From: JANXQG01 sp963775975
GTDB lineage: Bacteria; Planctomycetota; Planctomycetia; Pirellulales; Thermoguttaceae
NCBI GenBank assembly: GCA_963775975.1
Contig: CAVZKX010000001.1
Location: 1,612,001 to 1,676,000, forward strand
Direction of reading: 5' to 3'
DNA length: 64,000 nt
The translations under genes were made by a program, and so were the position numbers. How positions within the stretch are numbered: the stretch's first letter is position 1; each line of letters opens with the position of its first letter. This document shows positions 32,268-41,632 of the stretch, in pieces. Under the pieces are notes generated by a model. It worked only from the letters and a program-made list of their open reading frames with translations. It was not told the DNA's origin and did no database searches.

Positions 32268-33678
32268 CGTCCCACCTCCGGCCCGTGCGACCGGGCAGCA
32301 AGGCCCGCGTTTCCGACATCGACAGAATGGGCAGAAAGCGGGCGAAGAGCAAAAAGGCAACCATGAATACTCCCAGCGAGCCAACGTAGGTCAGAATGTC
32401 CCAGATCGTCGGCTGGAACATGCCCCACGAGGAAGGCAAGTAATCGCGGCTCAGGCTCGTCGTGATAATCATGAACCGCTCCAGCCACATGCCGATCAGC
32501 ACGATCGTGGAAACGATGAAAAGCACGGTCTCGCTGCGCCGCAGCGGCTTGATCCACAGAATTTGCGGCACGATTGTATTGCAGGTGAAAAGCGTCCACG
32601 TTACATAGGCATATTGGCCGAAACCGGTTAGGCGGAAGAAATAGGTGTAATGCTCGACGGCCTCGCCGGCGTACCAGGAAAGGAACTGTTCGCTCAGGTA
32701 TCCGTAGGAAGTAATCAAGCTGGTGGCCAACACCAGCTTGCCCATCACGTCGAGATGGTTGATGGTAATGAAGTCCTTGAGATGGTAAAAGTGCCGGATA
32801 GGAATGCACAGGATGATGACCATGGCGAAGCCGGAAAAAATGGCCCCGGCGACGAAATACGGCGGGAAGACCGTCTCGTGCCAGGCGGGCATGACGGAAA
32901 TGGCAAAATCAGAGCTGACCACCGAGTGAACCGAAATTACCAGCGGCGTCGCCAGCCCGCCTAACAGCAGATAGGCCATCTCGTAGCGGTGCCAATGCCG
33001 GGCCGAGTTGCGCCATCCCATTGCAAGGGCGCCGTAAAACACCCGGGCCATGCGGCCGGTCGCGCGATCGCGGAGCGTCGCGAGGTCCGGAATCATGCCC
33101 ATGTACCAGAATAGCAGCGACACGGTGAAATAGGTGCTCACGGCGAACACGTCCCAAACCAGCGCGCTGCGGAACTGCGGCCAGAGCGACATCGTATTCG
33201 GATAGGGCAGAAGCCAATAGAAGAACCACGGCCGGCCGAGGTGCAAGAGCGGAAACATCCCCGCGCACATCACGGCGAAAATGGTCATGGCCTCGGCAAT
33301 GCGGTTAATCGAGGTCCGCCATTTCTGGTGCATCAACAGAAGGAAGGCCGAGATCAGCGTGCCGGCGTGCCCGATGCCGATCCACCATACGAAATCGGTG
33401 ATGGCGAACGACCAGCCGACCGGGATATTGATTCCCCAAATACCAACGCCCATATAGAGCAAGTAAGCCACTGCGATGAGAAAGACGGACACAATCACTT
33501 GGCCGAGTCCGAACATACCCAGCCAGCCCTTGCCCGTCGGACGCTTGAGCACCAGGTCGCTGACCGCCTCAGTCACAGTCCGCAGATCGTGGCCGACGGG
33601 CACGTAGTTTGGTGCCGCAAGAGCGGCTTGCTCGCCCGCTCCATCATTGCCCGCTTGTGCCGATGCGTTGGTCGCCAT
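32011..33678 (-). CDS. actC: Alternative complex III subunit ActC (NrfD-like)
   Basis: The conserved part, to about base 32290 (SMSETRALLP), is a ten-helix NrfD/PsrC-family protein that binds quinol in alternative complex III: VWWIGIGHAGTLISAFLLLM near 95-115, MFPLLHLGRPWFFYW near 143, SVHSVVSSDFAISVMPAWHET near 250. After that the frame runs for another ~75 codons over actD as an arginine-rich antisense-like tail, which is not family sequence. One extra base near 32280 would bring in the TGA that overlaps the actD ATG (ATGA), the spacing used elsewhere in this operon. The true protein is about 470 residues. Confidence 0.9.
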   Translation of the reverse strand: MATNASAQAGNDGAGEQAALAAPNYVPVGHDLRTVTEAVSDLVLKRPTGKGWLGMFGLGQVIVSVFLIAVAYLLYMGVGIWGINIPVGWSFAITDFVWWIGIGHAGTLISAFLLLMHQKWRTSINRIAEAMTIFAVMCAGMFPLLHLGRPWFFYWLLPYPNTMSLWPQFRSALVWDVFAVSTYFTVSLLFWYMGMIPDLATLRDRATGRMARVFYGALAMGWRNSARHWHRYEMAYLLLGGLATPLVISVHSVVSSDFAISVMPAWHETVFPPYFVAGAIFSGFAMVIILCIPIRHFYHLKDFITINHLDVMGKLVLATSLITSYGYLSEQFLSWYAGEAVEHYTYFFRLTGFGQYAYVTWTLFTCNTIVPQILWIKPLRRSETVLFIVSTIVLIGMWLERFMIITTSLSRDYLPSSWGMFQPTIWDILTYVGSLGVFMVAFLLFARFLPILSMSETRALLPGRTGRRWDDDRTEYEGGSVWINGGVPDRSRRPRCRASRSERGLSHDGRLHAASGRGSCGRAGREVDAHSHRRAPVRFGRRERGLLYAVLLDGH

Positions 33679-33679
33679 C

Positions 33680-36600
33680 TCACGAGCCTCCGAGTTCAGG
33701 ATTGGCCAATATAGTGTTGGGATTGCGCAACTCCGCCAGATAGGTCGTTCGCGGTCGCGTGTTCACGTCGGCCAAAAGCGCGTAGTTCAAGGGCGAGTCC
33801 TTGCTTTGCTTGACTTTGCTCTCGGGATCGTTGATGTCGCCGAAGACTATCGCCTGCGCGGGACAGGCGGCCTGGCAAGCGGTGAGGACTTCGCCGTCCG
33901 CGACCGGCCGCTTTTCTTTCTCGGCGTCGAATTCGGCGCGGCGTATCCGCTGTACGCAATAAGTGCACTTCTCCATAACGCCGCGCGAGCGGACGGTCAC
34001 CTCCGGGTTGTACTGCAAACGGCGGCTGGACGTGTCGAAGTCGGAGTATGCCAGGAAGTTGAATCGCCGCACTTTGTACGGACAGTTGTTCGAGCAGAAC
34101 CGCGTACCAACACAACGCTGATAGACCTGCTCGTTCAGACCTTCAGCGCTGTGTACGGTGGCTGCCACGGGACAGACGTACTCGCAGGGCGCGTTCTCGC
34201 AGTGCATGCATGGCACGGGCTGGAAAAAGACTTCTCGGATGTCGTCCGGATTGCCGGATAGGTAGCGATCAATGCGGAGCCAGTGCATCTCGCGACCGGC
34301 CGCGACTTGCTCCTTGCCGACGACGGGGATGTTGTTCTCGGCCTGGCATGCGACCACGCAAGCATTGCAACCGATACAGCTCGTTAAATCGATGGACATG
34401 CCCCATTTATGCTTGGGAGGCTCGTAGTCGTACTTCTGGTAGAGCGTGACGCCGTCGGCGGACGCTTGCCCTTGTTCGCGCAGCTTTTCGCGCTCCGGCT
34501 CGGAAGCGAACTCTGGATTGGCACGGTATTCCGCGAGCGTAGCCGCGCGAACCGGCGCGCGGTTCTCCATCGTCTGATGCTCTTGCGTGCAGGCAACCAG
34601 TTCCGTGCCGGAAGTCTTTTGCACGGTCAGCCCGGCGGCAAACCAGGGACTTTCCGCGGTCCGCAGCGTGTAGGCATCGAAGCCCACTTGCTGCTCTTGA
34701 CTTCCGCCGACACGTCCGGCGCGCTCGCGGCCATTGCCCAGATAGACGCTGATCGTGCCGTCCGCATGGCCCGGCATGATCCACGCCGGCGCCGAAAGCG
34801 ACTGTCCGCCGCACTTCAATTCGACGACGGGCATGTAATATCCGCCATGTTCGCCGCCATGCGCGTAGCTACCCTGTTCCACGCCGATCTGCCGGGCGGT
34901 CGCCGCACTCATGAGGGCTGCGTTTCCCCAGGTCAGCTTGGTGAGCGGCTTGGGCAACTCCTGCAGCCATCCGTTGTTGGCCCACGCGCCGTCGTAGATT
35001 GTCGGATCGGGAAGGAATACGAGTTCCAATCCCGCTGCGTCACCTGCCGGTTTTGCACGCGCGTCGGCCGCCGATTGCAGATCTTTCTCCCAACCCTCCT
35101 TAAGCTTCACCGGTAAGGACTTCAGCGCGGTGCCGGCGATGACGCCATTGTGCAGGGCCGCGCGCCACGATCGCTCGAAACCTCCGTCCTCCGGGCGAGA
35201 CGCCAACTCTTTCCGCCAGTGCTCGCGAATAATCTGCCTGCCGGGAACCATCTGCGAGTTGGTTAATAGCGCCATCACCTCGTGGGCGGAGCGTCCCTCA
35301 TAGAGCGGCGCGATGAGCGGTTGCACGATCGACGCTGTACCGTCGTAGGCCCGCGAATCGCTCCACAATTCCAGATAGTGGGCTTCCGGCAGATGCCACT
35401 GGCATAGATAGGAAGTCTCGTCCAGGAAGAGGCTGTGATGGATTCTGAGCGGGACCGATTCAAGACGCCGTGCAAACTCGAGATCCGCCGGCGCATTGTA
35501 CACCGGATTCCCGCCCAGGATTACCAGTAGTTCGACCTGCTTCTTGTCAATGTCATTAACTAAATCCCGCAGCGATTGCGTGCGGTTGCCGGGCCGAGCG
35601 TCGATCGGCGCGGTGTAATTCACGGTCTGCCCAACGTTGCCCAGCCGTTCGTTCAATGCGTGCGCCAGCAAATGGACTGCCGCCGGCTGCCGGTCACCGG
35701 CCAGGACCAGCGACCGTCCGCGATGTAATTCCAGATCCTTGGCAACCGCGGCGATCCATTTTTCGTGCCAACCGGCGGGTCCCGTCGCGCCGGGAGCAGC
35801 GGCGATTCCCAGCTTGGCGGCGATGGCCCTGGCCAGAGTTTCGATCTCACTGCACCGCAACGGCAGGCGGTGATCGGCCTTGGCGCCGGTGCAACTCAGT
35901 GCCGCCTCAGCAACATAGAGCCGGTTCATTTCCGCCTGTTCGGCATCCTTCTCGCTCGTGCGGACTCGCCGCCGCGCTATGAAGTCGGCCGCGTACGCGA
36001 GATGCCCCGCGCCGAATTGCAAGAAATCGGCATCCAACGAAAGCACCACGTCCGCCTTGCTGAAATCGTATACCGCGTTGACGGGCTCGCCAAAAGCCAT
36101 TTGCATTCCCTGCCACGAGGCATCGCGATGCAGCGGTTCCCAAACGTGCCATTTGGCCTCGGGCAAGTCTTTGAGCAGGTCGCCCATCTGCCCGGCGAGC
36201 GTCGGCGACACAACGGTCTCCGTGAGAAGTCGCAGTCCAGCGCCGTGCCGCTCGCGCTGCTTTCGCATGGCATCACTGATCGCTGCCGCGAAATCGTCCC
36301 ACGTGCGAGTCTGGCCAAGGCAGGTCACGGTCTTGGCCCGGTCGGGATCGTAAAGCGTCAATACCGAAGCCTGATGATAAATGTCGGTAGCGCCGCGGCT
36401 GGCTGGATGGTCGGGATTGCCCTCGATCTTCGTGGGGCGTCCCTCGTGGCTTTCCACGAGCAGGCCGACACCTGCGCCCGCGTGGGTCATGGTCGTGGCG
36501 AAAAAAAGCGGTCGGCCCGGCACGACCTCTTCCGGCGGACGAGCGTACGGAACCAGATCGACGGACGGCGCGGGCTGCACGCTGCAGCCGTTCAAGCCGG

Positions 36601-36820
36601 CCAGGGCCAGCGATGCGCCCATCAACGTCAGGAACTTGCGGCGGCTGAGCGAGTCGGGCCACACATCGGCCTGCTGGGGAAACTCGCCGCGCATCAACTC
36701 CTGAAAGGCCTCGCTGCCGGCCATTTCCTCCAGGCTGCGCCAGTACCGCGGGCCTTGCGAGTTGCCCAAGCGGTCTTGGATAGCCGTCAATTGTGAAGCG
36801 AGGTTCTTTCGGCTGTTCAT
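33680..36820 (-). CDS. actB: Alternative complex III subunit ActB (molybdopterin-like plus iron-sulfur domain)
   Basis: 1046 residues. After a ~55-residue leader lies a Tat-type motif (SRRKFLTLMGASLALAGLNGC), as in TAT-variant-translocated ActB proteins, so it sits outside the cytoplasm. Residues about 60-750 resemble a molybdopterin oxidoreductase fold, which in ActB lacks the cofactor. The last 300 residues are a four-cluster ferredoxin domain with CIGCNACVVAC, CMHCENAPCEYVC, CVGTRFCSNNC and CTYC...CQAACP. These clusters carry electrons from the quinol site towards the ActA hemes. The gene is followed immediately by actC. Confidence 0.93.
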   Translation of the reverse strand: MNSRKNLASQLTAIQDRLGNSQGPRYWRSLEEMAGSEAFQELMRGEFPQQADVWPDSLSRRKFLTLMGASLALAGLNGCSVQPAPSVDLVPYARPPEEVVPGRPLFFATTMTHAGAGVGLLVESHEGRPTKIEGNPDHPASRGATDIYHQASVLTLYDPDRAKTVTCLGQTRTWDDFAAAISDAMRKQRERHGAGLRLLTETVVSPTLAGQMGDLLKDLPEAKWHVWEPLHRDASWQGMQMAFGEPVNAVYDFSKADVVLSLDADFLQFGAGHLAYAADFIARRRVRTSEKDAEQAEMNRLYVAEAALSCTGAKADHRLPLRCSEIETLARAIAAKLGIAAAPGATGPAGWHEKWIAAVAKDLELHRGRSLVLAGDRQPAAVHLLAHALNERLGNVGQTVNYTAPIDARPGNRTQSLRDLVNDIDKKQVELLVILGGNPVYNAPADLEFARRLESVPLRIHHSLFLDETSYLCQWHLPEAHYLELWSDSRAYDGTASIVQPLIAPLYEGRSAHEVMALLTNSQMVPGRQIIREHWRKELASRPEDGGFERSWRAALHNGVIAGTALKSLPVKLKEGWEKDLQSAADARAKPAGDAAGLELVFLPDPTIYDGAWANNGWLQELPKPLTKLTWGNAALMSAATARQIGVEQGSYAHGGEHGGYYMPVVELKCGGQSLSAPAWIMPGHADGTISVYLGNGRERAGRVGGSQEQQVGFDAYTLRTAESPWFAAGLTVQKTSGTELVACTQEHQTMENRAPVRAATLAEYRANPEFASEPEREKLREQGQASADGVTLYQKYDYEPPKHKWGMSIDLTSCIGCNACVVACQAENNIPVVGKEQVAAGREMHWLRIDRYLSGNPDDIREVFFQPVPCMHCENAPCEYVCPVAATVHSAEGLNEQVYQRCVGTRFCSNNCPYKVRRFNFLAYSDFDTSSRRLQYNPEVTVRSRGVMEKCTYCVQRIRRAEFDAEKEKRPVADGEVLTACQAACPAQAIVFGDINDPESKVKQSKDSPLNYALLADVNTRPRTTYLAELRNPNTILANPELGGS

Positions 36821-36856
36821 TTTATTCGCGGCGCACCGTTCATGGGTCGATGACGT

Positions 36857-37516
36857 TTAACGATGGCAAATCGAACAACTGGTAATCTGGTTGGGATCCT
36901 TGATGTCGTACTCCGCGACGAGCTTTCGCCCTAAGGCGAGTTGATCGGCCGGCGGCTGGTAGTTCATATTGAAAACTTCCTCGCGGGGACGGACGTGCCG
37001 TTCAGGATTGCGGTGGCATTCCAGGCACCACTCCATCAACAGCGTCGGCACCTGGTAGGTGAAGGGCATCTCGTCGATTCGCCCGTGACACGAGGAGCAA
37101 CCGACACCCTTCTGAACGTGGACGCTGTGGTCGAAGTAGACGAAGCCGGGCAGGTTGTAGACGCGATGCCAGCGAAGCGGCTCGTCGGTGCGATAGCTTT
37201 CGCGAACCGGCTCGAGCATGTCGCTGCCGACCCACATCTGCGAATGGCAGTTCATGCAGGTCTTCGTGGGCGGAATACCGGCGAAGGCAGAGTTTTCCAC
37301 GGAGATATGGCAGTAGCGGCAATCGATGCCCAGCACGCCGACATGGTGCTCGTGGCTGAAGGGCACCGGCTGCATGCGCGACAAACCGGTGCCCGTGCCA
37401 TACGAGGACCGAGTATAGATCAGGCCCGCCCACAAGAGCACGACCAGCGATAGGAGGCCGCCTAGCACGGCGGCTTTAGCGAGAATGTTCGAACTGGCGG
37501 GGAACACCTGTGGCAT
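36857..37516 (-). CDS. actA: Alternative complex III subunit ActA, pentaheme cytochrome c
   Basis: 219 residues with one N-terminal membrane anchor (VLGGLLSLVVLLWAGLIY) and five CxxCH heme sites: CRYCH (66), CMNCH (87), CSSCH (140), CLECH (164) and CSICH (214). Five hemes and an N-terminal anchor match ActA, the cytochrome subunit of alternative complex III. It is the first gene of the minus-strand respiratory operon, so the promoter should lie in the 340 bases before it. ActB begins 36 bases after its stop. Confidence 0.92.
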   Translation of the reverse strand: MPQVFPASSNILAKAAVLGGLLSLVVLLWAGLIYTRSSYGTGTGLSRMQPVPFSHEHHVGVLGIDCRYCHISVENSAFAGIPPTKTCMNCHSQMWVGSDMLEPVRESYRTDEPLRWHRVYNLPGFVYFDHSVHVQKGVGCSSCHGRIDEMPFTYQVPTLLMEWCLECHRNPERHVRPREEVFNMNYQPPADQLALGRKLVAEYDIKDPNQITSCSICHR

Positions 37517-37856
37517 TTTCGCGTTCGCTCCGTCGCCAATGGGTGCTTGATCGTTGCAAGCGGTTAATTCTTACCGCAGAAGCTTTCGCGACAATCCTGA
37601 GAAAGGACCAGAATTGCCTAGTTGGTTTCACTACGTCGGAGATCGCGGGTGAGCGCTATAATTGCGAACCCGGACACGCGATGAACGAATTGCGCGGCGC
37701 GAGGAAGCTCCCATGCGCATGCACCTGGTTCGCCGGTATAGAATTTGCAAGCACATCACACCATTCATCCACTATTTATTTTTGGCCGCCGGGACAATGT
37801 CTGTTTCGATGCGCCTTGCACAACTGGTAGGCCAAAGGCGATGAGGTGCAATTCTT
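37517..37856. other. Divergent intergenic region between the respiratory and LigD operons
   Basis: 340 bases with no convincing gene. It must contain the promoters for actA (minus) and ligD-PE (plus). A TATAAT hexamer lies at 37657-37662 and a TATAGAAT at about 37735, both without a recognisable -35 element at standard spacing. GATGAGGTG before the ATG at 37857 is the likely ribosome binding site for the LigD gene. No hairpin or dispersed repeat was found. Confidence 0.5.
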
Positions 37857-38648
37857 ATGAGTCTGACCGAGTATCGCCGCAAACGAAACTTCAATCTTAC
37901 AAGGGAACCTCGCGGCGGCCGCGTGGGACGGCGCGGGACTCTAACTTTTACGATCCAAAAGCACGCCGCGTCGCACTTGCATTACGACTTCCGCCTAGAA
38001 CTCGACGGCGTGTTGAAGAGTTGGGCCATTCCGAAAGGCCCCTCGCTTGATCCCGCCACCAAACGCCTTGCGATGGCGGTCGAGGACCACCCCATTGAAT
38101 ATGGCGAGTTCGAAGGCATCATTCCGCAAGGAGAATACGGCGGCGGGACGGTGATGTTATGGGATCGTGGAACCTGGGAGCCGGCCGCCGATCCTCGCGA
38201 AGGAATGAAAAACGGCAGCCTCAAGTTTACTCTCCGCGGCGAGAAGCTTCAGGGCGGATGGATGCTTGTCCGAAAAGGCGGTCGGCGCGGCGGCTCGGAT
38301 GAGCGTCATTGGTTCTTGTTCAAAGAGCGCGACCAATTCGCGAAGCCGGCATTCGACGTCGTGGCCAAGAAGCCGCTTAGCGTGACGACGGGGCGCGATC
38401 TTGATGAAATAGCATCGCAGGCGAGCCGCATATGGGGTCGAGACGGCGAGATTTCTCACAATGGCCGCGTCGACAAAAAGGCGGCAGTGAAAAAGACGAC
38501 ACGCTCTGCGCAGCATGTTGACCGCCGCACTCGCCGCAATACCGCCAAGCGGAAGGCCGCGCTGCGCGGCGAGAAAGTCGCGTCGAATGGCCAGGAAACC
38601 GAACTCAAACGCCTACTCAAGAATGCAGGCGCAAAAAAGGACCCATGA
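37857..38648 (+). CDS. ligD: LigD 3'-phosphoesterase domain protein (stand-alone)
   Basis: 263 residues. Residues 25-170 form the LigD phosphoesterase domain, with FTIQKHAASHLHYDFRLELDG (active-site His pair and Asp) and SWAIPKGPSLDP, then EFEGIIPQGEYGGGTVMLWDRG. It trims 3'-phosphate and ribonucleotide ends during non-homologous end joining. The C-terminal ~90 residues are Lys/Arg-rich and probably disordered. Usually PE is fused to ligase and polymerase; here it is a separate gene whose stop overlaps the ATG of the ligase gene (ATGATG), so fusion has been replaced by coupling. Confidence 0.88.
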   Translation: MSLTEYRRKRNFNLTREPRGGRVGRRGTLTFTIQKHAASHLHYDFRLELDGVLKSWAIPKGPSLDPATKRLAMAVEDHPIEYGEFEGIIPQGEYGGGTVMLWDRGTWEPAADPREGMKNGSLKFTLRGEKLQGGWMLVRKGGRRGGSDERHWFLFKERDQFAKPAFDVVAKKPLSVTTGRDLDEIASQASRIWGRDGEISHNGRVDKKAAVKKTTRSAQHVDRRTRRNTAKRKAALRGEKVASNGQETELKRLLKNAGAKKDP

Positions 38649-39958
38649 TGCGCTCGCCATCCGTCGAGTTAGCGACTCTAGCAAAGAGTGCGCCAGGAGG
38701 CGACGACTGGATGCATGAAATCAAGTTTGACGGCTACCGCATGCTGGCGAGAATCGAACGCGGCAAACCTCGGCTCGTAAGCAGGAATGGCAAGGACTGG
38801 ACGGTCAAGTTTCCTTCCTTAATTGATCCGCTGTCCGAGCTATCCGTAGCCAACGCGATTCTGGACGGCGAGGTCGTCGTCATGCAGCCCGATGGAACAA
38901 CGAGTTTTCAGGCCCTGCAGAAGGCCTTTCAGACGCATCGTCCGGCTTTTCTGTATTACTTATTCGACGTGCTGTATCTCAATGGCTATGACACGCGACC
39001 GCTGCCGATTGATGTTCGAAAGGAACTGCTGAGAGTCCTCGTCCCAAGGGAAGAGAACAACGTTCTCAAGTTCAGCGATCATGTGATCGGGAATGGAGAG
39101 AAAGTTTTCGCCGAGGCCGCGCGCCTGCATCTGGAGGGAGTTATCTCTAAACGCATGGGCAGTCCTTACGTCGGCGCACGGGGGACGGACTGGTTAAAGG
39201 TCAAATGCTCACTGAGAGAGGAATTTGTAATCGGCGGGTTCACTCGATCAAAGGGTTCGCGGAACGGTTTTGGCGCCTTGGCCCTGGGCTATTTTGACGG
39301 CGCTCACAAACTGAGGTACGCCGGCCGCGTCGGCACGGGATTCGATGAAAAGACGCTTGCGATGCTCCATCAAAAGCTGCTCAAGCTTGTTCAATCCAAG
39401 TCGCCGTTTGCCGATCTCTCCGGAACCACCGGTCAGGCCCGCGATGTCACGTGGGTGAAACCAAGTTTGGTCGCGCAGATCGAGTTTTCTCAATGGACTG
39501 ACGGTCGTCAACTCCGTCATCCTTCGTTTCAAGGATTGCGTGAAGATAAAAAGGCCAGCGAGGTCGTGCGCGAAGATCCGATTGAAGCGGCGGCGATCGA
39601 ATTAGAGGGAAATACGAGGATGGCGAAAAACAATGCGCGACGCTCCAACTCAGACGAAAAACGCATCCAGCCGGCGCGCGCCGACGGTTCCGTGGAAGTT
39701 GCCGGCGTGCGCCTGTCGCATCCCGATAAAGTGCTCTATCCAAAGGACGACTTCACCAAGCTCGACTTGGCGAATTACTACGAGCAAGTCGCGGATTGGA
39801 TGCTGCCGCACGTAAAAAACCGCCTCTTATCTCTCGTTCGGTGTCCCGCGGGGAGCGGGCAAAAGTGCTTTTTTCAAAAGCATCCGGGCGAGGGCGCGCG
39901 CCTGATTCGCTGCGTCGCTTTCCAGTCGAGGAAAAAGAGAAGCTCGAAGAATACCTGA
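38645..39958 (+). CDS. ligD: LigD ATP-dependent DNA ligase domain and start of polymerase domain (frameshifted)
   Basis: The start overlaps the PE gene stop. Residues 15-200 are the adenylation domain, with the nucleotide-linked lysine in HEIKFDGYRML, then LDGEVVV and WLKVKCS; the OB domain follows (EEFVIGGFTRSKGSRNGFGA, YAGRVGTGF). From about residue 345 (VEVAGVRLSHPDKVLYP) the LigD polymerase domain begins, but at about 39893 the reading leaves the family (ARLIRCVAFQSRKKR). The polymerase continues in another frame, so one G is probably missing from GAGGGCGCGCG. Seals DNA breaks with Ku. Confidence 0.88.
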   Translation: MMRSPSVELATLAKSAPGGDDWMHEIKFDGYRMLARIERGKPRLVSRNGKDWTVKFPSLIDPLSELSVANAILDGEVVVMQPDGTTSFQALQKAFQTHRPAFLYYLFDVLYLNGYDTRPLPIDVRKELLRVLVPREENNVLKFSDHVIGNGEKVFAEAARLHLEGVISKRMGSPYVGARGTDWLKVKCSLREEFVIGGFTRSKGSRNGFGALALGYFDGAHKLRYAGRVGTGFDEKTLAMLHQKLLKLVQSKSPFADLSGTTGQARDVTWVKPSLVAQIEFSQWTDGRQLRHPSFQGLREDKKASEVVREDPIEAAAIELEGNTRMAKNNARRSNSDEKRIQPARADGSVEVAGVRLSHPDKVLYPKDDFTKLDLANYYEQVADWMLPHVKNRLLSLVRCPAGSGQKCFFQKHPGEGARLIRCVAFQSRKKRSSKNT

Positions 39959-40583
39959 CTGTGGACAATCTTCCGGGACTGATTTCACTGGTCCAAATGG
40001 GCGTCCTCGAAATCCATCTTTGGGGTTCGCAGGCCGATCAGTTCGAAAAGCCGGACCGCCTAATTTTCGATTTGGATCCTGATCCCGCGGTGGACTGGCC
40101 GCATGTAGTGACGGCCGCCAAGGAGGTCCGACTCTTGCTTGAAAACCTTGGGCTAACATCTTTCCTAAAAACCACCGGTGGAAAAGGCCTGCATATCGCG
40201 GTTCCGGTAACTCGCCGTCTCGGCTGGGCGGAGACCAAGGCCTTCTGCCGGTCAGTCGCGGATTTCATGGTCGCAGCGGCGCCGGATAAATACATCGCCA
40301 CGATGAGTAAGGCGGCGCGAAAGGCAAAATCTTCGTTGATTATTTGCGCAACGATCGGGGTGCGACCTCGGTGGCGCCCTACTCGAGCCGTGCTAAGCCC
40401 GGTGCACCGGTCAGCGTCCCGCTCTCGTGGGAGGAGTTGAGCCCTAAAATGACCTCCGACTATTTCAACATTGAGAACCTGGCGACCAGAATCGCCAAAC
40501 TGAAAACGGATCCCTGGGCGGAAATGTCAAAAACCAAACAGTCCATCACGGCGGCGATGGTGCGACGGCTGGCGACTCGCTAG
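39893..40583 (+). CDS. ligD: LigD polymerase domain, remainder (two frameshifts)
   Basis: Continuation of the polymerase (primase-like) domain: DNLPGLISLVQMGVLEIHLWG, then DRLIFDLDPDPAVDW with the catalytic Asp pair, TSFLKTTGGKGLHIAVPV (GGKGLH signature). At about 40323 a second shift occurs; AAAATCTTC in the next frame gives the expected KIFVDYLRNDRGATSVAPYS and SVPLSWEEL, ending at 40583. Restoring one G at each point reconstructs an intact ligase-polymerase protein of about 645 residues. This domain adds nucleotides at broken ends. Ku follows after 30 bases. Confidence 0.8.
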
Positions 40584-40613
40584 GCTATTTTTTGAAACAA
40601 GGGAGTCTATGAA

Positions 40614-41267
40614 ATGGCTGCTGAAAACAAATCGACGCATCGACATACCGGCTCGCGCTCCAAGTTTCGGGCTAGTTGGCGCGGCCAACTCAAGTTCGGT
40701 CTTGTCTCCTTCGAGGTGCAGGCCGTGAATGCGGAAATCAAAGAAAATGCGGAGGTGCATTTTCATATGCTTCACGAGCCGGACCACGAACGAATTCACT
40801 TTGCGAAGATGTGCCCTAAACATGGCGAGGTCCCCAACGACGAAATCATCGAAGGGTACGAATACGGGAAGGGAAAATACGTGGAGTTTGAGAAAGAGGA
40901 ACTCGACGCGCTCCGCACGGAGAAGGAAAAGGCGCTCACGATCGACGCGTTTATAAGCCCGAGCGAACTCGATCCGATCTACTTCGATGGCAGAATGTAT
41001 TATCTCATTCCCTCTGGTGCGAGCGCGAGCGAGCCCTACACGCTCATCGAGTCCGCCATGGAGAAAAAGAAACGCTGGGGAATTGGTCAGGTCGTCTTTT
41101 CGGGCCGCGAGCAGTTGGCCCTCGTTCGGCCGCTGGAAGGCGTGCTCACAATGGCCATGCTCAACTATGATGCCGAGATCCGCAAGCCGACGGAAATCAA
41201 GAAAGAATTCACCCGCGCACACACGACCTCGCGAAAGCTACGCGCTGGCGGAGGAATTGGTCGGTAA
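40614..41267 (+). CDS. ku: Ku end-binding protein, N-terminal part (frameshifted)
   Basis: Ku core from residue 20: ASWRGQLKFGLVSFEVQAVN, HFHMLHEPDHERIHFAKMCPKHGEV, EIIEGYEYGKGKYVEFEKEEL and the later WGIGQVVFSGREQLALVRPLEG. Bacterial Ku forms a homodimeric ring on DNA ends and recruits LigD. The reading ends in RKLRAGGGIGR, while the family continuation (YALAEELVGKW) lies in the next frame; a single base is missing near 41229 (TCGCGAAAGC). It is the last gene of the ligD-ku unit. Confidence 0.9.
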   Translation: MAAENKSTHRHTGSRSKFRASWRGQLKFGLVSFEVQAVNAEIKENAEVHFHMLHEPDHERIHFAKMCPKHGEVPNDEIIEGYEYGKGKYVEFEKEELDALRTEKEKALTIDAFISPSELDPIYFDGRMYYLIPSGASASEPYTLIESAMEKKKRWGIGQVVFSGREQLALVRPLEGVLTMAMLNYDAEIRKPTEIKKEFTRAHTTSRKLRAGGGIGR

Positions 41268-41547
41268 ATGGCAAGAAAAGGCATTCGACTTCGGCGCCTA
41301 CAAGGATCGCTACCGGGAAAAGGTCAAGCAGGCGATCGAAGCCAAGGAGAAGGGCATCGAAGTCTCGCCGCCCGAAGAAGAGGAGCCGGAGGTCATTAAT
41401 CTGATGGACGCCTTACAGCGCAGCATTGCCAGCACACGAGGCCGCAGCGATAGGGCCTCGACGGCGCGCACCAAGGCAAAACGCCATGAAACAAACGGCC
41501 ACGCAAAAAAGAGCAAGCGCATCTCCCAATCGCGGCACCGCGCCTAG
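41229..41547 (+). CDS. ku: Ku C-terminal part (after frameshift)
   Basis: Starts with RESYALAEELVGKW and continues FDFGAYKDRYREKVKQAIEAK, the conserved end of the Ku core, followed by an acidic stretch (PPEEEEPEVINLMDALQRSI) and a basic tail (KAKRHETNGHAKKSKR). The Lys/Arg-rich tail is typical of bacterial Ku and binds DNA or LigD. With the frameshift corrected, Ku is about 310 residues. Confidence 0.8.
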
Positions 41548-41632
41548 CGGGTGAAAGTCATCGTCGGACGACGGCACGCCTGAGCAATGCGCGGATCAAA
41601 GCGACTCTCGGACGCTACAGGAATCGGATGAA

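Noticed and set aside
37657..37662. TATAAT as a promoter for the LigD operon
   Set aside because: No -35-like sequence at 16-18 bases and it lies 195 bases from the start; a single hexamer is weak evidence.
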